This document shows, in pieces, positions 34,223 through 49,945 of a DNA stretch of 64,000 bases. How positions within the stretch are numbered: position 1 is the first letter of the stretch; every line of letters begins with the position of its first letter. The notes under the pieces are model-generated. The model was not told the origin of the DNA. It saw nothing but the letters and a program-made list of their open reading frames with translations, and ran no database searches. Position numbers and translations under genes: made by a program. The stretch covers positions 21,252,744 through 21,316,743 of the forward strand of contig CM041547.1 of assembly GCA_023238725.1 (NCBI GenBank), given 5' to 3'. This DNA is from Scortum barcoo (taxonomy: Eukaryota; Chordata; Actinopteri; Centrarchiformes; Terapontidae).

Positions 34223-35506
34223 TGTTTATTTTTCCAGACTTTTTAAAATGAAGTATACATCTATGAAAACAGGTTTTTTTCTAGAATGAATAATGAATCA
34301 AAATAAAGAAATGACCAAAATAAAACAAAATATTAAGAATGTATCATTTTGATTAATTAGCAATGATAAGATGAAGATGTGTCTATATACTGTGACTTCC
34401 TTGTAAATTTCCTTCCCTAGAGATCCCAACAATGTATCTAGTATTTTCCTGTGCACTCTATATGGTTTATGGGTTGGATATTTGTCTTTCTACAGTACTT
34501 CAGTCCAGTTATAAACAAGCAAGAAACAGATGCTTTAAGTATTTTAAATCAGTAAAGATATGCATTATATATTATAAATGAACTGAAACTGTGACACTTT
34601 TACTGCCTGAAAGCATTTGATGCTGACATGCTTGATGAGAGTGAGGTCTGGCTACAGGAGAAGCAGGCTGTGTGTACAACAAAATGTAAATCTTGTTTGA
34701 TTTGACTTAGAATAATTTTAATATAGTTTACAAAAGCACTATACAATTAGATAATTAAACAACAAACAAACATGAATTTAAGGTTGATAAAGATGAATGA
34801 GATTAATTTGAATGACAGTGATGAGATGAAAACCTGTGTCTGTATACTGTGACTTTCTTGTAGCTAACTAACAGTGCTCTGATTTTTCTTTGGTAATAAA
34901 AGAGACATTAAAAACTGGGTGACAGGGCCCCTCCAGGTGGCTCCTAAAAGACCTTCATGTTCCGGTGCAGTGTCACAGTTCGACCACAAGGGGGACCTAC
35001 AGGCTTTCTAATAAACACAAGCACCACTGCCAGTACTTTCTAGTGTGTAGTCAGGGCCCTCTGTCTACTTTCAGATCTTTTAGAAACATTACTCCTCCAA
35101 ACTTTAATTTAACCAAAGACAAAGAGGAAAATTTTCCAATATTTCATAAAGAACTGCACCAATTTGAAAAAAGTGCAAAATATGAATGGATGTTCATCGT
35201 AGTTCCACAAATGGGATTGAAGATGTCATAATGAACTTAACAGCAGTGTTAGAGTAGAGACTGTGGTGATAGTCAGAGCTCGGCCCTGCAGTGTGATGCA
35301 GCACATACTGATGTTGTTGAACATGTAATCTGTTGGCTGAGCATCGACAGGACAATTTGTCTACCTCACATGTCACAAGGGTGAGTGACAAAGACACAAA
35401 TTGTTGATCTTCACACCTGAGTCACCAGATATCTGACTTGTGTTTCCCTCAATTAAAGTCACATCACATCATGATACTCATTTAAAATATTACTTAACAA
35501 AGTATC
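32425..35506 (+). repeat. AT-rich block I, R1 copy
   Basis: Direct copy of 46690-49848. It carries the same short frames (99 codons at 32761-33060; 63 codons at 33855-34046 minus; 88 codons without ATG at 34965-35231) with several substitutions not shared by the other two copies. Contains (ATT)n at 34157-34222. No recognised gene. Confidence 0.7.
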
Positions 35507-35610
35507 TGTTAAGGTAGATGCAGGGTGAAGTTTGGACCCAGGGTGCAGACGAGGTAGGAGGCGCAGAGTAGATTGAATGACTCTTTATTTAGCTCACTCA
35601 GGAGCACAGG
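35507..35610 (-). mobile_element. LTR remnant, R1
   Basis: Inverse of the last roughly 100 bp of the 44933-45411 LTR, bordered by GTATC (35502-35506). After about 35610 the LTR similarity stops and a d-module-like piece (TCATTTGCTGTGAAAATAAA) follows. Confidence 0.5.
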
Positions 35611-36130
35611 ACGCGCGTGGGCCGTGCGTGCTGGAGACTTGAAAGTGTACAGTCATTTGCTGTGAAAATAAAAATGACAATAAATGAGAGGCAGCGGCAG
35701 ATGAGGCAGAGGAGGAGTTTGTTCTTCTGCAGGACAACCCACCCCCCTCCCTCCCTCGAGAAAACACAGGAACATTCAGCAGCACATTGCACACACACAC
35801 TTAGAGTCAGATTTTGGTTGGACGAGAGACAATCCTGGGCGCAGGTTTCGGTATAAGGTGCAGGTACAACATAATTGGACACTTTTCTGAGACTCGGCTT
35901 CAGTGTAAGGTGCACAATACAATTCAACACTTTTCTGAGGCTGGGCTTCGATTTCAGCCAATTTTCAACTTTTTGGAATGAAGCCAAAATTTACTGTATA
36001 TTAACAGTGAAGTGATCATTAGTTTTGACATCCAGATCCGCCTCTGCTCTCTGGCCTCAACTCCTGTAAACCTGAAACCTGTAAACACTGCAGGCATCAC
36101 AAGAAGAAGAACATACACATGAGCTGAGCA

Positions 36131-36600
36131 CATGGGCTGTCTACTGCTGTCCAGCCGACGGATCCAGCTGCTCTACCACGTTCAGGGACAGCTTCATCCT
36201 TCAGGCCATAAGACTTTTGAACTCTGTTCGCAGCACCACCACTTTCATAATAACACAATAACACCATTACTTACTATTGTATTGTATTGTATAGTTTATT
36301 CTATGTCTCTTCAAGTTCTATGTTTTCTTAGTTGTAAAATGTATACATGTAATTAAATCTATATTTAATTGCTTTATTTAAATGTTAGCTCTATATTATG
36401 ACTCTATTATTACTCTTGTAATATTATTTATTTCTATATTTTTATTGTTTAATCTATTTTATGTGTGAGTGCTTCTATTTGTATTCATATTTTTTGCATT
36501 GTTTGTAGGGAGCAAGAGATTTAAGAATCTCACTGACAATGACGATGCGATGCGATGTAAATTGTTGTTTAATGACAATAAATTCTTGAATCTTGAAAGA
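36131..36600 (+). mobile_element. 3' end of L2/Rex1-class retrotransposon
   Basis: Copy of 261-722 with the same AATAAATTCTTGAATCTTGA end. Confidence 0.6.
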
Positions 36601-37173
36601 TGAAACCTCAGTGTTTGTCTGACACTGTGTTTGTCAATGAATTCAATAAATATTGAATGGTAATATTACTCTCTTGTCAGTCTTTGATTTCCCACCAATC
36701 CCTGGACATAAATGAATATATTCAAATTTCATTTCAGTGCTTAAATGTAGATTTTCTACGGGCCACTCTCACTTCAAGTCATGCCCATATTCATGAAAAC
36801 ACACAGAGAGATTCAACCACACGCATTCTTACATTTTATAGATCAGTCTTTCACAGATAATAAACTTGTAGACTTACAGGTTTATCACCAACTGATGTTT
36901 GGTCCAACACTGAACAACACTCTGACAGAACTTCATAATAAAATTTCAGCTCCTTATGATGTGTGGAATACATGTTGGTCGATCAGATAATCACTGGCAA
37001 GAAATGAAATCAATAAAAATTAATCTTCGATATTTGTGTTTCTTTCAGGTAAATCTTCAACTTTCAATATAAAATTTTACTTTACAACTTTTTTTCATCA
37101 CTGTGTGCATCTCCCTGACTGAGAGGCTGCGGCTCCCTTCGTGTTTCATGATGATGTGCATGTCTCCAGCTGA

Positions 37174-37577
37174 GTGTGGCTCGGTGAAAATGTCGATATA
37201 ACCACTGCAGCAATCGTGTGCTCGTCAGCCTTCACGGTAACAACCAGCCCGACAATTTTCGCTGATCGGGGCAAACCAACATTTTCCTGCTCAGAAACAG
37301 TGACGAGATCGTGCCACCTCTGCTGCTCTCCGGCTCAAACTCCGAGATCAAACTGAAGCAAAGTGTGGGAGCAGTCAGCGGAAGAATCAGAGATACACTG
37401 CAGCACACACTCACGTCTTTTCGGGATTTCATGTCTCGGTTTGACGTACGGCCACAATATGAGGAGCCTCACGGGCTTCTTCCAAGAAATCACGAGGTCA
37501 ATGGATCTTCAAAGTGTTCATTTACAATTCACACTTTTCTTGTTTCGTTTTCTGCTGACTGTCAGCAGCTCATTTGA
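37174..37577 (+). pseudogene. Chimeric RAE-family block, unit 3
   Basis: Same structure and same one-base deletion (CTGCTCAG) as 1294-1697, supporting common origin of units 1 and 3. No ATG start. Confidence 0.45.
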
Positions 37578-39006
37578 CTTTGGAGGATTTTCAGGAAATT
37601 ACCAGGGACATATATGAAGATTCATCTGGCTCCGTCTAATGCTTGTGTGGAGCTGAAGCGTAGAGCAGTGTCTGCACTTCAGTCCAGGATCAGCACGGAC
37701 TTCTGTTAACATCAATGGGCAGCAACAAGAGAAGAAACAGAAGTCACGAAATATTTCACAAAGTTCATTTACTAATGAGCCTCTTCGGAGTCAGAGCGGA
37801 GCATGTCGGCCGAGGATGATTTCAGAGAAACACCAAATCTGAACTGAATCTTTCGTCCTCCAGTCAGAGTTGGACTTTGACACTTGAGCTTTGTAAGTCT
37901 GTGAGTGTAAATTAATTTTGTGAAATGGAGGTGTTACTGTGAAGGCCTGATGTATAAAATCCAAGGTGGACAGCGAGATGTGACCATGTGCTGAGCGATG
38001 GCTTTATCCTTCAGTGGTGTGGAGCTCCAACATGATGTTGTGTATTCAGTCCTGTTTGTAAAGTTGATGGTCCGTGGTTCAAACCAGCAGGAACTCTTTG
38101 GTGAATGAGGCATTTGTGTTGGGCTGTTGGGTTTGTGTCTTTTGTTAATATTCAAGCTGTGTAGGATATATGAGTTTAATCAGTTCTGAAGTACTGATCT
38201 ATCAAATCACAGATCAGTCTTCAAGAATGTGTTCTTAGATTCATTTATTGAAGGAAAAATAGAACCATTACATGACAAGTTTTCTACAAGAATAAATGAC
38301 ATATAGATTGACTAAATAAGGAGACAGGAATATGTAACTTGAGACAATGAGTTGATGAGCACTACGTGGCAGTCTGATGTCACTTCACTGTGCTCTGAAA
38401 CTTCACCCCTCCCTCCTGACTCTGCCAGCCTTTGTACCATCGAGTGCACCTGCAGAGAGCAGGCTGCGGTGTTGATTTTCATTTAACCACTCAAGTAACG
38501 TTTAAATAAGTTTTTCTTTTAATGAAACATAATCGAAAATATACTACAAAGCTATTTAGTTATGTCAATACATCCGCAACAAGCACATTAATCTTGGACT
38601 TTAATCAGTGTGTGAAAGTATGTCAAATGTATAAAATGCTTATTAAATATCAAGACTCTGTTAACTCACTTTGCTTCAAACATTCATTAATATGCGACTA
38701 AATGAGCTTTCAACATTAAAGTTTATTTTAGGGCCATGCATGATCTGCTTCTCTTATAAAAAAAGACTTTAATATTTCGCTGAGAATAGACCCAGTGGTG
38801 TTTTTGACACAAAGTGGCTGGAAAATGATTTCTCCTTGGTGGATGGTGGAGGCCTCGTGTTTCAATGATGATTAGCATGTCTCCAAATGAATGTGGCTAA
38901 AATCAGTCATTATTTCACAGGCCGTGGTATTTTGTTGGACAGTGGAAGTAAGGCAAACGCTCACGTCACATCTCTGGGAGGAAAAGGAAAATGATTGAGA
39001 CGCATG

Positions 39007-39249
39007 TCACTGTCTCACATTCCGTACAGACCATTGTGCCACGACCGTGGAGCTCTCTGCTCTGTTTCTGTTGAATATCACCTTCATTATTTCGGTGAAG
39101 TTCACCAAAAATACCGTGTGCCTCTCAAGCGTAATTTCAAAAACCAGCCCGCGGAGCTGCTCATATCTCAAATGGAAATCAGCCCTGGAGAGGACAGACA
39201 GCATTAAAGCCTTTAGTGCGGTAACGGCGCTTCCTCTGTCTCCATCCAT
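39007..39249 (-). CDS. RAE-family small protein, subtype S4 (80 aa)
   Basis: Clean 80-codon frame with ATGGATGGAGAC start and TGA stop, taken as the reference S4. It has the helix-like TALKALMLSVLSR, then RGLVFEITLE and TVFLVNFTEI as strand-like parts, NRNRAE, and a tail ending VRNVRQ. The overlapping out-of-frame upstream ATG is 17 bases before the start. Candidate promoter at 39441-39588. Function not known. Confidence 0.5.
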   Translation of the reverse strand: MDGDRGSAVTALKALMLSVLSRADFHLRYEQLRGLVFEITLERHTVFLVNFTEIMKVIFNRNRAESSTVVAQWSVRNVRQ

Positions 39250-39440
39250 AGTTTGCTGTGCTTCATGTTTGTCTTTATATTTTATATTTTCGTCGCGTAT
39301 TCTCGTTGAAGTTTTGTATATTTTCGATCAGGTTTTGTATATTTTGGTCGAGGATCAGGCTTTTGTAAGTTTTGGTAGTAACAGCAGTTGAGACGCTGAT
39401 CAATCTTCCATCTGAGTCTTTCTGCTGCTTTCAGTGCGCT

Positions 39441-39588
39441 CTTTTAAACAGTCCAGCGCATTAAACTAACGCCCCCACTTCCGGTGGGAGGAGTCACACT
39501 CGGTGGCACAGACGTTCACTGCACAGAAACCTCTTATCCGTGCGCAAATGTACAAACCGGGGATGAACAGCAGAAACTCGTATGACAC
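39441..39588 (-). promoter_or_regulatory. Candidate promoter of the unit 3 S4
   Basis: Inverse copy of 4305-4452 with ETS site CACTTCCGGT (about 39476-39485) and TTTAAAAG (39441-39448, minus). The 114-bp module appears intact. Confidence 0.45.
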
Positions 39589-41215
39589 CTGACAGCTACG
39601 AGACTGCAGCGTCAGTAAACTTTCTGTCGACCTACCTCTCTTCAGACAGGCTGTTAGAGTGACTGAAAGGACTAGAGAGGCTGTGAAAGTTTCATTTCCG
39701 CAGCCTCCGATCCGGAGACCTGACAGAAACCCAACGCACCTGAATACTGGAGAGACAAAGTCCACGGATTGAACTGCGAGAGAGGCAGCTGTTTTGTAGT
39801 GTGCTGCTGTGGAAATGTGTCGTGCGCCTTTGGACCGTGCGTAAAACCAGCTGCTGGCAGTGACGGTTTTATTCCGCAGACGTTTCTTAACCTGATTATA
39901 ACAACATAAAGTCACACAATAGTAACAAAATGGGTCTACTTGTAAAGCTCCGTGTCTGTAAGTCTGTAGTAGTCCTCCTTGTCTCTCTGTCCTGTTGTTT
40001 TTAACGTGTGTCTCCGTACGGTAGTCCGAGAAACTTTTCATACCATCCGTACGGTAATCATATAATTTTTTTTTATTTTTGTATCTGTATATTATATATA
40101 TTATTATATATATGTATATTTAAAAAAAATAAACTTCATCAGCCGTTTTTCACAAAAACATGTTTCTGACAAATGTGTATAACCAAGGTAAAAATGACAC
40201 AATAGTGACAACAACACATGTTTCTGTATACTGTGACACAGAGATGACAACAATGACAGTAAGCATATCAAAGACCTTTGCCAGCTTCACTGTGTTGCCT
40301 GTCTGCTCTTACTCAAAGCTGCGCGCTCCGCTCCGCTCGTTTCTTAACCTGATTATAACAACATAAAGTCACACAATAGTAACAAAAAAATGGGTCTACT
40401 TGTAAAGCTCCGTGTCTGTAAGTCTGTAGTAGTCCTCCTTGTCTCTCTGTCCTGTTGTTTTTAACGTGTGTCTCCGTACGGTAGTCACAGAAACTTTTTA
40501 TACCATCCGTACGGTAATCATATAATTTTTTTAATTTTTGTATCTGACTTGATTTTGTGATTCACGAGCGCACCGAGCAATTCTCCTCTTCTTTTTCTCA
40601 CGGGATTTTCTGTAATAAACTTCATCAGCCGTTTTTTTACCAAAAATGTTTCTGACAAATGTGTATAACCAAGGTAAAAATGACACAATAGTGACAACAA
40701 CACATGTGTCTGTATACTGTGACACAGAGATGAACAACAGTGACAGTAAGCATATCAAAGACCTTTGCCAGCTTCAGTGTGAGCCTGTCTGCTCTTACTC
40801 AAAGCTGCGCGCTCCGCTCACATCAGCTGAGCGCTCTTCTTTTCCCGGTGAAGGCAAACAAGTAACAACATTACATGAAGCTTTCTACAGGAATACATGA
40901 AGAATCGAGTAAGCAAATAATGAGAGACAGATGTGAAACGTGAGACACGAGTACGACTCAGGTCACTTTCTTTAAGGATGATCTGAAGACTTTGTCCCTC
41001 CAACATTCAGGTCGTTGGATCCTCCTTCTGTCAGGTCTCCGGATCGGAGTCTGCGGAAATGAATCCCTCATAGGCACTCCCGTCCTTTGATGCAAATCTA
41101 CAGCCAGGAAACCGCACTGTACGCAGCCGAGCGGGTTGTCCTCACTTTGTCGATGAGTCTTCTTTGGAAATAAACTTTGTGACATATTTGACTGGGTTTC
41201 TCGTTCGTGTATTCA

Positions 41216-41660
41216 GTAATGTACGTGTCGCTGATCACTTACACAAACCTCCCCTTGTTCCGCGCACAGCAGCAGCAGGAACATCATATTTTGTGTCTGA
41301 CTTGATTCAGTAGTCAGATGGTGTTGTGAGCAGCGCACCGTGTGTGTGTGTGTGGCTCTGAGACAATCTTTATATAAGCACTGAAATAAAGTTTGAATCT
41401 AATTTCTGTCACATTTCACACTGTGCCCGTGATACTTTGCCGGAAAATGAAAGAATGACAACAAAGAAAAGTAAGATTTATTTATTATATTCATGAACTT
41501 TATCATGAAAATGCACAGAGAGCTGCAACATCACAGACGCTCGCTCCGCGCTCTGGTTGGCACAGACGGTCACTGCGCGGAGACCTCTACTCCGTGCGCA
41601 CCGAAAAGTGCGTACACTCACGAAACCGTACGGTACGCAGCCGAGACTGTTGGCCTCACG
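41216..41660 (+). other. Non-coding stretch matching 8850-9140
   Basis: Matches the diverged left copy (GTGTATTCAGTAATGTACGT...) and holds a short (GT)n at about 41340-41354 and a CCGTACGG word near 41628. It ends at the truncated edge of the RTE element. No gene seen. Confidence 0.5.
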
Positions 41661-41661
41661 A

Positions 41662-43725
41662 AGTGATTAATTTGTTGCAGAGCCAAGACAGCCCCACAAC
41701 ATCCAGAGACTTGAGGTACTCAGGGCAGATCTCATCCACCTCCCAGGCGCCCTGCCACTGAGGAGCTTGTGAACTACCTTTGACCTCAGTGACTGGGGAC
41801 GAGTCCCAAGCCTCCGCTTCCTCATTGGAAGGCAAGTCGGTGGGATTGAGGAGATCCTCGAAGTATTTCTTCCACCGTCCGACAATGTCCCCAGTCGAGG
41901 TCAACAGCTCCCCATCCTGCACTGCAAACAGTGTTGGCAGAGTACTGCTTCCCCCTTCTGAGGTGCCGGACAGGTTTGCCAGAATCTCTTTGAGGCCGAC
42001 CGATAGTCCTCCTCCATGGCCTCACCGAACTCCTCCCAGACCCGAGTTTTTGCTTCCAGGACCGTCCCAGGCTGCGGCTTGCTTTGCCTGCAGATAACTG
42101 TCAACTGCATCAGGAGTCCCACAGGCCAACATGGTCCGATAGGACTCCTTCTTCAGCCTGACGGCATCCCTTACTTCTTACTTCCGGTGTCCACCACCAC
42201 CAGGTTCAGCTCCCCACAGTTCAGGGGGTTGCCGCCACGACAGGCACCAGAGACCTTGCGTCCACAACTTCGGCACAACTTCGAATTGCTGCACAGCGTC
42301 GACAATGGAGGCAGAGGAACATGGTCCACTCAGACTCAATGTCCCCAGCCTCCCTCTGAATCTGTGAGAAGCTCTTCCGCCGGAGGTGGGAGTTGAAGAC
42401 CTCCCTGACAGAGGGACAGACCCTCACAATGTACGTTTGGGGCTGCCAGGTCTGTCCAACTTCCTCCTCTGCCAGCGGATCCAACTCACCACCAGGTGGT
42501 GATCGGTTGACAGCTCAGCCCCTCTCTTTACCCGAGTGTCCAAGACATACGGCCGGAGATCAGATGAATGAAAAGACAACAAAGTCGATCATCGACCTCC
42601 GGCCTAGGGTGTCCTGGTGCCTGCCACGTGCACTGATGGACACCCTTGCCTTGTGCTCGAACATTGTATGGTGTTCAGTTATGGACAAACTGCAAACTGA
42701 CTAGCACAGAAGTCCAATAACAGAACACCGCTCGGGTTCAGATCGGGGAGGCCGTTCCTCCTGATCACGCCCCTCCAGGTATCACTGTTGTTGCTCACAC
42801 GTGAGCGTTGAAGTCCCCCAGTAGAACAATGGAGTCCCCAGTCGGAGCACTATCAAGTACCCCTCCAAGAAGGCCGGGTACTCTGTGTACTGCAGTTTGG
42901 CCCGTAGGCACAAACAACAGCAAGAGACCTATCCCTGACCCGAAGGCGTTAGGGAAGCTCTCTCCTGTTCACCGGGGTGAACTCCAACACATTGCGGCTG
43001 AGCTGAGCTGAGGGAGCTATAAGCAAGCCCACACCAGCTCGCACGCCGCTCACCCTGGGCAACTCCAGAGTAGTGGAGGGTCCAGCCCCTCTCAAGGAAC
43101 TGGGTCCGGTACCTCCTCTCAACCTCCTGCACGAGCTCAGGCTCCTTTCCCCCCAGCGAGGTGACATTCCATGTCCCTATTGCCAGAGTTTTGGTCCAGG
43201 GACTGGGTTGGGTCGTGTCGAGGCCCCCCGCCACGACTGCCACGACTGCTACCCAAACCACATTGCACCGGCCCCTCATGGACCTTCCTGCGGGTGGTGA
43301 GCCTACTGGAAGGCGGGCCCACGTCGCCATTTCGGGCTGAGCCCGGCCGGGTCCCGTGGGCCCAAAGGCCGGCCCGGGTGGGCAAAGGCCAAGACCCGGC
43401 CTGGCCACCAGGCGCTCGCCACCAGGCTGCGAGCCCCAACCCCAGGCCTGGCTGGCTCCAGGGTGGGGCCTGGGGCCCTGGTAATTCGCCAATTCACGCG
43501 GCACGATGTAACGGTCCTTGTTGGTCTTCTGGCTATTCATGATGGGCTTGATAACCGCTCTTAGCTCTTAGTCTGGCCCGTCACCTAGGACCTGTTTGCC
43601 ATGGGAAACCCTACCAGGGGCAGTAATGCCCCTCGACAACATAGCTCCTAGGATCATTCGGGCACACAAACCCCTCCACCACAGTAAGGTGGCGGTTCAA
43701 GGAGGGGCTAGTTTTCTCAGTCTTT
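41662..43725 (-). mobile_element. RTE/Rex-like element, 5' part with endonuclease, 3'-truncated
   Basis: On the minus strand: a 5' region beginning around 43700 (GAACCGCCACCTTACTGTGG), a candidate start near 43540 (MNSQKTNKDRY), an apurinic-type endonuclease with the motif AIGTWNVTSL (about 43150-43180), RRSMIDFVV (about 42573-42599) and TDHHLV (about 42487-42507), then the linker with WEEFGEAMEEDYR and the start of the RT region. It stops near 41662 before the catalytic FADD motif. Several frameshifts break it. It overlaps the linker of the 14341 and 59049 copies by roughly 340 bp but lacks the rest of the RT. Confidence 0.8.
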
Positions 43726-44927
43726 TTCATTATTACCTGTGATGTCATTTTAAAAAAATGACCTGACATGATGCAGCTGCCAGCCTCGCCAGTGCCAAAA
43801 TGGGTGTGGTTGAACTGGTCTGCTCTGACAGTCATTTCACTTTTGTTTCTCTGAGGAGGTAGTCTTTACTGGAAATCACCTGTGAACATTTCTGGAAATG
43901 GCATGACCCTTTGGAGGTGTCCATCCATCTTCTACACTTGCGTATCCTGAGCACACACAGGGTCCCAGCTATCTTTGGGCGAGAGGCCAAGAGGTGTCCT
44001 CACGTGTCTACAACTGTCTGAACCTTTGAAACGTTAATGTTCAATAGTTTCATTGATCTGATTTGGCGTAATGTCGACCGACACTTCACTGGACTGCCCT
44101 CTGGGTGCAGGTAAAGGTCCCCGAGGTGCAGAGGGGCTCGCTTTGGCAACAATCTGGTACCAGTAACCATGGCAGCCCTGACTCGCTGAGGGAACGAAGA
44201 GTCTTGTATTTCTGTTGTTTTGTTTTTCCTGTCCATGTACTTTATGTACTTCTGTCTGTCATTGTGCTGTGGGTACACTTGATTGTTCCTTGTGAGTCGT
44301 TGCAAAGCAATGACGTGTGAAAAGGAATTCCTACCAGGAACGGGAGAGTCAAACTAGGTGAAGGACTAATCATGCATCAGCATCACCTGCTGGACAAAAC
44401 TGTACTGCAGCGTCCGACTGCTGAGGAATCAGGAGGAAGGAGAGAAAAGAAAATGACAGTCATGTGTAAAGGATATGTGTGGATTTAGATGCTTTTGTTT
44501 TCTCTATTTTTTTTATTTTACTTACACAGTATTCACCAAACTTATAACTGACTGCAGGTTTTACAGAGGAGATGAACTGTCTTTGGATTTACAGCAACGC
44601 CTCACCTGTACTGTGCTGCTCCTTAAAAACAACAGGACTGGAAGAGCAGGAAGACTTCATTTGTCTGCATGTTAATAAAAATACTTGAGTGTTTAAATCA
44701 GTAGCAGCTACTTTTGCACACAGCCAACAGCTGGTTTGTCAAATTGCTGCCAGTGATTTACTGTAGTCAACTAATCAGATATTTAAAAACACACACGAAC
44801 TTCAGTTCAATAAAACACATTTGAATTTCACTGTTTCTCTTGTCAATTCAGCTTCACTTCAAACATTACTTGATCGATGCGACCAAATGAAGTGAATTAT
44901 TTGAATAAGTAATAACCTCAGTTAGCA
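43726..44927. other. Mostly single-copy stretch with dispersed-repeat fragments
   Basis: About 43918-43998 resembles the widespread fish repeat ending CCATCCATCTTCTAC...CAGCTATCTTTGGGCGAGAG. About 44545-44640 is a diverged copy of the d module (compare 3380-3470). The last 45 bp resemble the inverse of 8475-8520. No gene recognised. Confidence 0.45.
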
Positions 44928-45411
44928 GATACTGTTATGGTTTGCATTATGCCCTGTTTTCTGCATTTTCTTGTGCCCTTGTATTTGCATTGTGCCTCGT
45001 GTTCCTTGTGTTATTCTGACTGGTGTCTCTTGTGCCCCTTGTGTTCAGGTCTTGTGTTCATTGTGTTATCCTGTCTTATGCTCATTGTGTTATCCTGTCT
45101 TGTGTTCATTGTGTTATCCTGTCTTGTGTTCATTGTGTTATGTTCATTGTATTCTTTGTGTTTTTCGTGTTCCTTGGGTCCTTCTCGTCTCTCGTTCCCT
45201 GTGTCCTGTGTCAGTTGTTTCTTGTCATCCTTGAGTTTATCTCCACTTTTGCTCACTTCCAGGACCACCTCTCCTGTGCTCCTGGCTACCCGCTTGTTCC
45301 TGTTACCCTGTGTTCCTGGGTGAGCTAAATTAAAAAGTTATTCAAGCTACTCTGCCTCCTGCCTCGTCTGCACCCTGGGTCCAAACTTCGCTTCCTGCAT
45401 CTACCTTAACA
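44928..45411 (+). mobile_element. Ty3/Gypsy-like LTR with GATAC target site
   Basis: Starts TGTTATGG at 44933 after GATAC (44928-44932) and ends CTACCTTAACA at 45411, 479 bp with TGTTA/TAACA inverted ends. Near the end are an ATTAAAAAG poly(A)-like signal, CTCTGCCTCCTG and GGTCCAAACTTCG, typical of fish Gypsy-like R-U5. A 24-bp tandem repeat around TGTTATCCTGTCTTGTGTTC lies at about 45051-45150. The matching right flank with GATAC is found next to LTR remnants at 26784, 35507 and 49849. Superfamily assignment is an inference. Confidence 0.6.
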
Positions 45412-45446
45412 GAACGACGCGGGAACATGGGGAAGGTACTTTCCGG

Positions 45447-45689
45447 ATGGTCACTGGCCTTGTTGCCGTGTACCCTGGTTTTGATTGCCAGGGCAAGGAG
45501 AAGGCACTGAAGCTGGCCATTGACGTGTTGGCCGGTGATCCTTGGCTGATAAAGAGGGTGCCAGGGTTGTTTAAAGAACTGTTGACTGCCCTGGGCTCTC
45601 TACCAGCCAAACTCCAACTGGCTCACCTACTCCAGTCACTCCAGCCTGCAACCCGGCCTGAGTTGGCTAACCTCAAGTCGGTACCCTAG
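45447..45689 (+). CDS. Unrecognised 80-codon frame just downstream of the LTR
   Basis: ATG to TAG, 80 codons, predicted largely helical with leucine-rich segments (IKRVPGLFKELLTALGSLPA). It stands 36 bp after the LTR and is cut off from anything longer at about 45760, where the R2 duplication begins. It may be a Gag-like remnant of the LTR element or a stray host exon. I cannot tell which. Confidence 0.25.
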   Translation: MVTGLVAVYPGFDCQGKEKALKLAIDVLAGDPWLIKRVPGLFKELLTALGSLPAKLQLAHLLQSLQPATRPELANLKSVP

Positions 45690-46085
45690 CCAGACCATTT
45701 CCAGCCCACCCACGCCCCCCTTTGTCGGCCCCCGGAGTCCAGCCCGTGTCCAGCCGGTGATGATTACAAGCAAACCCAAACGCTCCATCAGAAAGTTTGT
45801 ATATATCCTTGTTTCTTAATATGTTAATGTCCGTTTCTGGTTATACATATTTGTCAGTAACAATACTTTGTGAAAAATGGCCACTAAAGTTTATTACAGA
45901 AAATCCCATTAAAAAAGAAGAGGAGAACTGGGAAGGAGGGATGAAGTCTAAGAGTCTGTGTGAAGAGCTTCTCTTCATTCCCGTCGTGTACAGGAGCGCT
46001 CGGTGCGTAAAGTAAAGATAAGATGTCTCCGTGCATTGATGAAAACAAAGCTCCCAAAGTCGGACGCCGCCATGATCACACTGTG

Positions 46086-46296
46086 CTACTCTGCTCTGTT
46101 GATGTTGAAGACCATCATCAGCAGTCCGGTGATGAAGATCACAGCGAGCCTCTGCCTGTCAAAGCTGATGGCAACAACCAGTCCGTGAGGCTCCTCATAT
46201 TCTGCCCGTACGTCAAAGCGAGACATGAAATCCCGGAGAGACGTGAGTGTGTGCTGCAGTGTGTTGCAGATTCTTCCGCTGACTGACTGCTCCCAT
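46086..46296 (-). pseudogene. RAE-family S1, frameshifted by a 4-bp duplication
   Basis: Mirror of the intact copy at 30320. GACTGACTGC at 46281-46290 duplicates four bases just after the start codon, so the frame is lost after about five codons. Real null allele or assembly error. Confidence 0.5.
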
Positions 46297-46689
46297 ACTT
46301 TGCTTCAGTTTGATCTTGGAGTTGAGGCCAGAGAGCAGAGGTGGATCTGGATGTCAAACATAATGATCACTTCACTGTTAATATACAGTAAATTTTGGCT
46401 TCATCCAAAAAGTTGAAAATTGACTGAAACGGAAGCTGAGTCTCAGAAAAGTGTCCAATTGTATTGTGTGAATTTGGACAGTGGGTGAAATCACAATCTG
46501 CGCCTTTGGACCGTGGGTAAAATCAGAAAATGACAGGTCTTTCTATCTTTAACATACGGATGACATAGAAAACAAGCAAACCCAAACGCTCCATCAGAAA
46601 GTTTGGATATATCTTTTGTATATCCTCTGGAAATACATACCAGCTCATTGAAGGAGTACCAGCAGATGAAGTAGTCGATGACATGCTGA

Positions 46690-49848
<3,159 letters not shown>

Positions 49849-49945
49849 TGTTAAGGTAGATGCAGGGTGAAGTTTGGACCCAGGGTGCAGACGAGGCAGG
49901 ACGGCAGAGTAGATTGAATGACTCTTTATTTAGCTCACTCAGGAG
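49849..49945 (-). mobile_element. LTR remnant, R2
   Basis: Begins TGTTAAGGTAGATGCAGG after GTATC (49844-49848). It holds the inverse AATAAAGAGTC-type poly(A) region and stops about 100 bp in. Confidence 0.5.

Larger units (their letters stand above)
31067..41215. repeat. Segment R1: direct copy of about 45760-54900
   Basis: The order S1 (minus), leader, block I (inverse), LTR remnant, LINE end, chimeric block, then inverse S4 tail, S4, promoter and d/e module repeats at 45760 onward with an offset that falls from about 14.66 to 14.13 kb. R1 differs by a minisatellite at 31800-32425, extra sequence after the LTR remnant and an extra d/e module, and it lacks S3. Confidence 0.85.
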
